DNA of 42,310 bases from Paracoccaceae bacterium (GTDB lineage: Bacteria > Pseudomonadota > Alphaproteobacteria > Rhodobacterales > Rhodobacteraceae): the NCBI GenBank assembly GCA_016937725.1, contig JAFGVZ010000123.1, forward strand, positions 1 through 42,310. The letters are read 5' to 3'. The translations under genes and the position numbers were made by a program. Positions 36,566-42,310 of this stretch are shown here, piece by piece (within the stretch, counting starts at the first letter, position 1; the number at the start of each line of letters is the position of its first letter). The notes under the pieces are model-generated. The model did no database searches and was not told the DNA's origin. It saw only the letters and a program-made list of their open reading frames with translations.

Positions 36566-38905
36566 TTGCCACATTCACTGTGGCACATTACACACATAAG
36601 GGCGCTTGAACGTCCGATACGCGGTAACAGCAATGGGGACGGCTTGGGCCAAACGGCACTCTCTGCGGGTCTGCTGACCCAATTTTTCGGCGCGCGCGGG
36701 CGGCGCGGCGCGGCGGTCGGGACCGTGGCCTTGGTTCTTGCTGGCCCCCTGCTTGTGTTGCTGACGCTTTTGGCGCTGGGGCCGCTAGATGGCGTGTTCA
36801 ACACATCTGGCCTTGCCCTGATCCTTCTGGCTGACCTTGTCTACATGTTGTTGGTCGCGGGGTTGGTCGCGGTGCGGGTGGCGCGGCTTGTGGCGGCGCG
36901 GCGCAAAGATTCTGCCGGCTCGCGCCTGCATTTGCGCCTGACCACGCTTTTTGCCGCTATCGCCATGGTGCCTACGGTCACGGTTGCGGTTTTTGCCGTG
37001 ATCACGCTGAATGTGGGGTTGGAAGGGTGGTTTTCGGACCGGGTGCAGCGCGTGGTCGGCAACTCGCTTGCTGCCGCCGAAGCCTACCAGTTCGAACAAG
37101 AACGCGACCTGCGCGCCGATGCGCAGGATCTGGCCGCCTATCTGGACACGGCGCGCCGGGTATTTCCCATGCTGGACGAAGGCGAATTGCGCAACCTTCT
37201 GTCAGAGGCGCAGGCGCGTGTGCAGCGCGGTCTGCGTGTGGCGTTCGTGATTGATGGCGCAGGCGACATCCGCGCGCGCGGCGAACGGTCTTATCGGTTT
37301 AATTTCGTGCCGCCTACCGCAGACGAGCTGACGCGTGCGCAAGAGGGCATTGTCCTGATCCGTGACTGGCCGCGCAACGAATTTCGCGCGATTGTGCCCC
37401 TGAACGATTTTTTCGACCGTTACCTCTACGTCTCGCGCGTGGTGGATGGGCAGATATTGGCGCTCTTGGACGAAACCCGCGAAACCGTGGCGTTTTATCA
37501 GCAGTTGGAGCAAGATCGCGGGCGCATTCTGTTCCAGTTCGGCGCGCTTTACCTTGGCTTCGCGCTGATCCTGATCTTGGCCGCCGTATGGCTGGGCTTG
37601 AACTTTGCAGAACGTCTTGCACGCCCCGTGGGCCGGTTGGCCGAAGCTGCCGAGCAGGTTGGCGCGGGCGATCTGGACGTGCAGGTGAAGGTCATGCGCG
37701 AGGATGACGAAATCGCGCTTCTGGGCCGGGTGTTCAACCAGATGACGCGGCAGCTTAAAGGCCAGCGCGAACGCCTGCTGGAAAACAACCGCCAGATAGA
37801 TGCGCGGCGACGATTGTTCGATTCGGTGCTCAGTTCCGTCACCGCAGGCGTGATCGGGCTGGATGCCGACGGGCGCCTTGCCTTCATCAACCGGGCTGCC
37901 GAAACCATGTTGGAACTGGACGCGGATGCCCGCGATGATCGCAGCTTGGAAGAGATTGCGCCCGAATTTGTGCCGCTGATGGCGCGGGTGCGCGACCTGC
38001 CACCCGGTCAGGGCCGCGTGCAGGAAGAATTGCGCTTGGTGCGCTCTGGTCGGTTGGAAACGGTGCTCGTGCGCTTTGCCGAGCGGCGGCGCAGCGATGG
38101 GCGGCTGGAAGGCTTTGTGATTGCCTTCGATGACGTTTCCGAATTGGTCAGCGCGCAGCGCATGGCGGCATGGGGCGATGTGGCGCGCCGCATTGCGCAT
38201 GAAATCAAGAACCCGCTGACCCCCATCCAGCTATCTGCCGAGCGCATCGCGCGCAAATTTGGCCGCAAGCTGGACGGCGAGGATGCCGATAGCCTTGCGC
38301 AACTCACCTCGGTCATCGTGCGCCAAACCAATGACTTACGACGTATTGTGGATGAATTTTCGCGTTTTGCCCGCATGCCCGAACCCGACCGGCGCGCGCA
38401 TGACCTATGTGCCATTCTGCGCGATTGCACCTTGTTGCAGGAAAGCGGGCAGCCCGATATTGCCTTCACGCTGTCGCTGCCCGCAGAGCCTGTGGTGGTG
38501 CAGGTGGATGACACGATGATGGCGCAGGCCTTCACCAACCTTATCAAGAATGCAGGCGAGGCGATTGCCAGCCGCCACGCCGAAGACGCGGGCAGCCCGC
38601 CGGGTGAAATCCGCGTCAAGTTCGAGGCGGGCGATGATTTGTTGCGCGTCACGATCACCGATAACGGGATTGGCCTGCCGCAGGACCGCAACCGCCTGTT
38701 CGAGCCTTACGTGACCACGCGCGCCGAGGGGACCGGGCTGGGTCTGTCGATCGTGCGCAAGATCATCGAAGAGCATGGCGGCACCTTGCGGCTGGCCGAT
38801 GCGCTTGGCCCGGATGGCAGCCCGCAGCGCGGGGCCATGGCCGATATTCGTCTGCCGCGCTTGGCGGCAGGGATTGTTTCAGACGACCAACAGGAAGATG
38901 GTTAG
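36566..38905 (+). CDS. ntrY: Membrane sensor histidine kinase NtrY
   Basis: Multi-TM N-terminus, HAMP, PAS, HEIKNPLTPIQLSAERIARKFGRKL; upstream of ntrX. Exact start uncertain. Confidence 0.95.
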   Translation: MPHSLWHITHIRALERPIRGNSNGDGLGQTALSAGLLTQFFGARGRRGAAVGTVALVLAGPLLVLLTLLALGPLDGVFNTSGLALILLADLVYMLLVAGLVAVRVARLVAARRKDSAGSRLHLRLTTLFAAIAMVPTVTVAVFAVITLNVGLEGWFSDRVQRVVGNSLAAAEAYQFEQERDLRADAQDLAAYLDTARRVFPMLDEGELRNLLSEAQARVQRGLRVAFVIDGAGDIRARGERSYRFNFVPPTADELTRAQEGIVLIRDWPRNEFRAIVPLNDFFDRYLYVSRVVDGQILALLDETRETVAFYQQLEQDRGRILFQFGALYLGFALILILAAVWLGLNFAERLARPVGRLAEAAEQVGAGDLDVQVKVMREDDEIALLGRVFNQMTRQLKGQRERLLENNRQIDARRRLFDSVLSSVTAGVIGLDADGRLAFINRAAETMLELDADARDDRSLEEIAPEFVPLMARVRDLPPGQGRVQEELRLVRSGRLETVLVRFAERRRSDGRLEGFVIAFDDVSELVSAQRMAAWGDVARRIAHEIKNPLTPIQLSAERIARKFGRKLDGEDADSLAQLTSVIVRQTNDLRRIVDEFSRFARMPEPDRRAHDLCAILRDCTLLQESGQPDIAFTLSLPAEPVVVQVDDTMMAQAFTNLIKNAGEAIASRHAEDAGSPPGEIRVKFEAGDDLLRVTITDNGIGLPQDRNRLFEPYVTTRAEGTGLGLSIVRKIIEEHGGTLRLADALGPDGSPQRGAMADIRLPRLAAGIVSDDQQEDG

Positions 38906-38910
38906 GGATT

Positions 38911-40287
38911 ATGGGTGACATCCTCATTGTAGATGACGAGCGTGACATTCGCGAACTGATCTCGGAAATCTTGCAAGATGAAGGGTTTACGACCCGTCTT
39001 GCGGCAAATTCCGATCAGGCGATGGCGCAGGTCAATGCCGATCCGCCCGCGCTGATGATCTTGGACATCTGGCTGAAGGACAGCAAGATGGACGGCATCG
39101 ACATTCTGATGTCGGTCAAGCGGTCAAACCCCGATATCCCGATTGTCATCATCTCTGGCCACGGCAATGTGGAAATCGCGGTCGCGGCCATCAAGCAAGG
39201 TGCCTATGATTTCATCGAGAAACCCTTCAATATTGACAAGTTGATGGTGGTGATCGGGCGCGCGATGGAAGCCTCTCGCTTGCGCCGCGAAAATCAGGAT
39301 CTGCGCCGCCGCGAGGTTGGTTCGTCACAGCTATTGGGTGAATCAGCGGCTTACCGGGCGCTGTGCAGCCAGTTGGAGAAGGTCACCGGCTCGAATGCGC
39401 GGCTGATGTTTACCGGTCCGTCCGGGTCGGGCAAGGAAGCGGCGGCGCGGTTTGTGCATGAAAACTCTGACCGCGCCTCGGCACCGTTCGTGACTGTGAC
39501 CTCTGCCGCAGTCGAACCCGACCGCATGGAAGAGGTCTTGTTTGGGCGCGAATCCGGCGAACGCGGCGTCGAGCAAGGTTTGCTGGAGCAAGCGCATGGC
39601 GGGGTGATCTTTTTTGATGAAGTGGCCGATATGCCGCTTGGCACCCAGTCGAAACTTCTCCGCGTGCTGGTCGAGCAACAATTCATCCGCACAGGCGGCA
39701 CCGACAAGGTGCGGGTCGATCTGCGGGTTATGTCGGCCACCACCCAAGACCTGACCGCGCGGGTGCGCGAAGGCTTGTTCCGTCAAGAATTGTTCGACCG
39801 GCTGAACGTGGTCCCGATCCGCGTGCCGGGGCTGGAAGAACGGCGCGAGGATATTCCGCTTCTGGCCGAGCATTTTATCGACATGCTGCACGCGACCCAA
39901 GGTCTGCCGCGCCGTGTGCTGGACGACTCCGCCAAGGCGCATCTGCAAACCCTGTCTTGGCCCGGCAACATCCGCCAATTGCGCAACATGATCGAGCGCG
40001 CGCTGATCTTGGGCGATGCGGGCCGCCCGATTGAATTGGTCGACCTGCAAAGCGATAGCGGCCCGGAGGATGCTGATCGCAGCGTGTTGCTTTCGGGATC
40101 TTTGACCACTTTGCCGCTGCGCGAGGCGCGCGAGTTGTTCGAGCGTGAGTATCTGCTGGCGCAGATCAACCGCTTTGGTGGCAATATCAGCCGCACCGCC
40201 AGTTTTGTCGGGATGGAGCGTTCGGCGCTGCACCGGAAGCTGAAATCGTTGGGTGTGAACACCGCGCGCTTGTCTACCAAAGGCTAG
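38911..40287 (+). CDS. ntrX: NtrX response regulator (GAFTGA degenerate)
   Basis: MGDILIVDDERDIRELISEILQDEGFTTRLAANSDQAM...LMILDIWLKDSKMDGIDIL; AAA+ and Fis-type HTH. Confidence 0.96.
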   Translation: MGDILIVDDERDIRELISEILQDEGFTTRLAANSDQAMAQVNADPPALMILDIWLKDSKMDGIDILMSVKRSNPDIPIVIISGHGNVEIAVAAIKQGAYDFIEKPFNIDKLMVVIGRAMEASRLRRENQDLRRREVGSSQLLGESAAYRALCSQLEKVTGSNARLMFTGPSGSGKEAAARFVHENSDRASAPFVTVTSAAVEPDRMEEVLFGRESGERGVEQGLLEQAHGGVIFFDEVADMPLGTQSKLLRVLVEQQFIRTGGTDKVRVDLRVMSATTQDLTARVREGLFRQELFDRLNVVPIRVPGLEERREDIPLLAEHFIDMLHATQGLPRRVLDDSAKAHLQTLSWPGNIRQLRNMIERALILGDAGRPIELVDLQSDSGPEDADRSVLLSGSLTTLPLREARELFEREYLLAQINRFGGNISRTASFVGMERSALHRKLKSLGVNTARLSTKG

Positions 40288-40356
40288 GGCCTTGCAAGCC
40301 CGCGCGGCGGCTGGCACATCAGGGGCGTCGATAGTCGCAATTCGGGGGCGCGGGCC

Positions 40357-41733
40357 ATGAAGATCATCGTGTGTGGCGCAGGGCAGGTGGGCTGGCAGAT
40401 TGCCCGTCACCTGTCGGGCGAGCGCAATGACGTGACCATCGTCGACAACAACCCCGTGCTGGTGCGGCGCGCGACCGATACGCTGGATGTGCAAGGCGTG
40501 ACAGGCTTTGCCAGTTACCCCGCCATTCTTGAACAGGCAGGCGCGCGCGACGCCGATATGGTCATCGCTGCCACCTATTCGGACGAGGTGAACATGGTCA
40601 CTTGCCAAGTCGCGCATAGCGTCTTTGGCGTGACCAAGAAGATTGCCCGCCTGCGCGCGCAAACCTATCTGGACGCTCGCTATTCCGACCTGTTTCGGCG
40701 GGAACACCTGCCCATTGACGTCATCATCAGCCCCGAGCGTGAAGTGTCGCTGGCCGCGATGAAGCGGGTGGCTTACCCCGCCGCGTTCGAGGTGCATGAA
40801 TTCTTCGGTGGCAAGGCGCTGCTGCTTGGCTTGGTGCTGGACGACAAATGCGCCGTGCTCAATACCCCCTTGCGGCAATTGTCAGAATTGTTCCCGACCT
40901 TGCGGGTCATGGTGGGCGGTGTGCGCCGCGGAGGGCGGTTGTTCGCGCCCGAACCCGAAGATCAGCTTTTCGCAGGCGACGCGGTCTATTTGCTGCTAGA
41001 TGCGGCTGATGTTGCCCGCGTGTTCGAAGTGTTTGGCAAACATGCCCCCAAGCAAGAGCGCGTTTTGATCATTGGCGGTGGCAATGTCGGCCTGTCGGTG
41101 GCGACCATGCTGGAGAGCCAGCCGGAGCGCGTGCGCGTCAAGGTGATCGAGCGCGACCGCGCGCGCGCCGAACTGGCCGCCGATGCGCTGGAGCGTTCTA
41201 TCGTGCTGCATGGCGACGCGATGGATGCCGACCTTTTGGCAGAGGCGCGCATTTCCAAAACCGACGCGGTGCTGGTGCTGACCGATGATGACAAGACGAA
41301 CCTGCTGGCGGCCGTGCGGGCCAAAACCTTGGGTGCGAAGATGGCGATCTCGCTGGTCAACGACCCCGGCATGGTGGGGCTGGCCGATGCAATGGGGGTC
41401 GATGCCTATATCAACCCGCGTGCGCTGACCGTCAGTTCCATCTTGCGTCATATCCGGCACGGGCGGGTGCGGTCAGTCTATATGCTGGGCGACCGCGAGG
41501 CCGAGGTGATCGAAGCACAGGTCTTGGGCACCTCGCAACTGGCCAATCGTGCGGTGCGCGACATCGCCTTTCCCGAAGGCGCATTGCTGATCGGGGTGCT
41601 GCGCAAGGGGGTTATCATGAAACCTTCCAGCAGCATGGTCTTGCAAGAAGGCGACCTGATCGTGATCTTCGCGCTGACCGAAGACGTGCCCAAGGTAGAT
41701 GAATTGTTGCAGGTCGCGGTCGAGTTCTTCTGA
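40357..41733 (+). CDS. trkA: Trk system potassium transporter TrkA
   Basis: MKIIVCGAGQVGWQIARHLSGERNDVTIVDNNPVLVRRATDTLDVQGVTGFASYPAIL; duplicated RCK domains. Confidence 0.97.
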   Translation: MKIIVCGAGQVGWQIARHLSGERNDVTIVDNNPVLVRRATDTLDVQGVTGFASYPAILEQAGARDADMVIAATYSDEVNMVTCQVAHSVFGVTKKIARLRAQTYLDARYSDLFRREHLPIDVIISPEREVSLAAMKRVAYPAAFEVHEFFGGKALLLGLVLDDKCAVLNTPLRQLSELFPTLRVMVGGVRRGGRLFAPEPEDQLFAGDAVYLLLDAADVARVFEVFGKHAPKQERVLIIGGGNVGLSVATMLESQPERVRVKVIERDRARAELAADALERSIVLHGDAMDADLLAEARISKTDAVLVLTDDDKTNLLAAVRAKTLGAKMAISLVNDPGMVGLADAMGVDAYINPRALTVSSILRHIRHGRVRSVYMLGDREAEVIEAQVLGTSQLANRAVRDIAFPEGALLIGVLRKGVIMKPSSSMVLQEGDLIVIFALTEDVPKVDELLQVAVEFF

Positions 41734-41762
41734 TCTGGCGCGCTGGCCAAAAAGGGGCGGCA

Positions 41763-42310
41763 ATGAAAGGCACGGCACGCGGAACACTGGTCATGGTGGC
41801 CCTGATGGGCCTGACAGCGGCGGCTATGGTGGTGCCAGCGGCGTTGGGCTTTACCTTGCGCGAACATAGTGTAGCGCGCGCTTTTCTGTATTCGGCCAGC
41901 TTGCTTGCAGCCTTGGCCGGGCTGACCTATCTTGCCGTGCGGCGCGCGCCCGGCGGGGTGGGGCCCTTTTCGCACCCGTTTTACGTTTTGTCGGCCTCTT
42001 ACCTGTTCGTGCCTTTGTTCATGGCGCTGCCGGTGACAGAAGCCGCGCCCGGCGGCTTGCCGCTGTTCGATGCATGGGTCGAGATGGTCTCGGCCTTTAC
42101 CACCACGGGCATAACCGCGCTTGGCGACGACATTCCGCGCAGCCTGTTGTTCTGGCGCGCTATGGCGGGCTGGATGGGCGGCTTGTTCGTGCTGGTCTAT
42201 GCGGGCGCATTGCTCGCCCCGATGAATATGGGCGGCTTTGACATTGTCACCGCCCGTGCCACGACCCAGAACACTTTGCCCGAATGGTCGCGCAAAATGC
42301 GGGCCACCCA
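41763..42310 (+). CDS. trkH: Trk potassium uptake membrane subunit TrkH (truncated at window end)
   Basis: MKGTARGTLVMVALMGLTAAAMVVPAALGFTL...DAWVEMVSAFTTTGITALGDDIPRSLLFWRAMAGWMGGLFVLV. Confidence 0.92.
   Translation, partial: MKGTARGTLVMVALMGLTAAAMVVPAALGFTLREHSVARAFLYSASLLAALAGLTYLAVRRAPGGVGPFSHPFYVLSASYLFVPLFMALPVTEAAPGGLPLFDAWVEMVSAFTTTGITALGDDIPRSLLFWRAMAGWMGGLFVLVYAGALLAPMNMGGFDIVTARATTQNTLPEWSRKMRAT

Noticed and set aside
39343-40878. 511-aa minus-strand ORF opposite ntrX and trkA
   Set aside because: Spurious high-GC antisense ORF; spans the boundary of two well-supported genes.
1-42310. CRISPR arrays, IS elements, prophage, tRNA/rRNA genes, toxin or defence islands
   Set aside because: None seen by eye: no regularly spaced repeats, transposase or integrase motifs, phage structural genes or rRNA/tRNA-like stretches; gene content is core chromosomal.

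Overview
The window is about 42 kb of GC-rich alphaproteobacterial chromosome, most likely Rhodobacteraceae judging by gene content and order. It is nearly saturated with housekeeping and metabolic genes. I see no rRNA, tRNA, CRISPR array, IS element or prophage. In order it contains: a tripartite tricarboxylate transporter (tctABC, tctA truncated at the window edge) divergent from tctDE plus an orphan periplasmic binding protein; a urea ABC transporter operon (urtABCDE) with a structured leader; a lyxose isomerase-like gene; DUF502; pseudouridine catabolism (psuK-psuG); DUF1127; recA with an SOS box; alaS; DUF1330; truA; a nucleoside-diphosphate-sugar epimerase-like gene; ppk2; a probable phosphate-starvation lipid-remodelling operon (plcP-like, btaA, btaB); three small ORFs (DUF6525-like, DUF4169-like, RHH); an AI-2E family exporter; two c-type cytochromes; hpt; a coq10/RatA-like gene; pncC; pgpA; ispDF; dusB(nifR3)-ntrB-ntrC-ntrY-ntrX; and trkA-trkH (trkH truncated). 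The best candidates for undescribed biology are: (i) a long structured leader RNA in front of urtA whose second hairpin overlaps the Shine-Dalgarno; (ii) a TctDE system with a co-encoded solute-binding protein and no linked ABC transporter; (iii) the translationally overlapped small-ORF trio. No database or folding computation was run. Functional names come from recognising protein sequence motifs and operon context.
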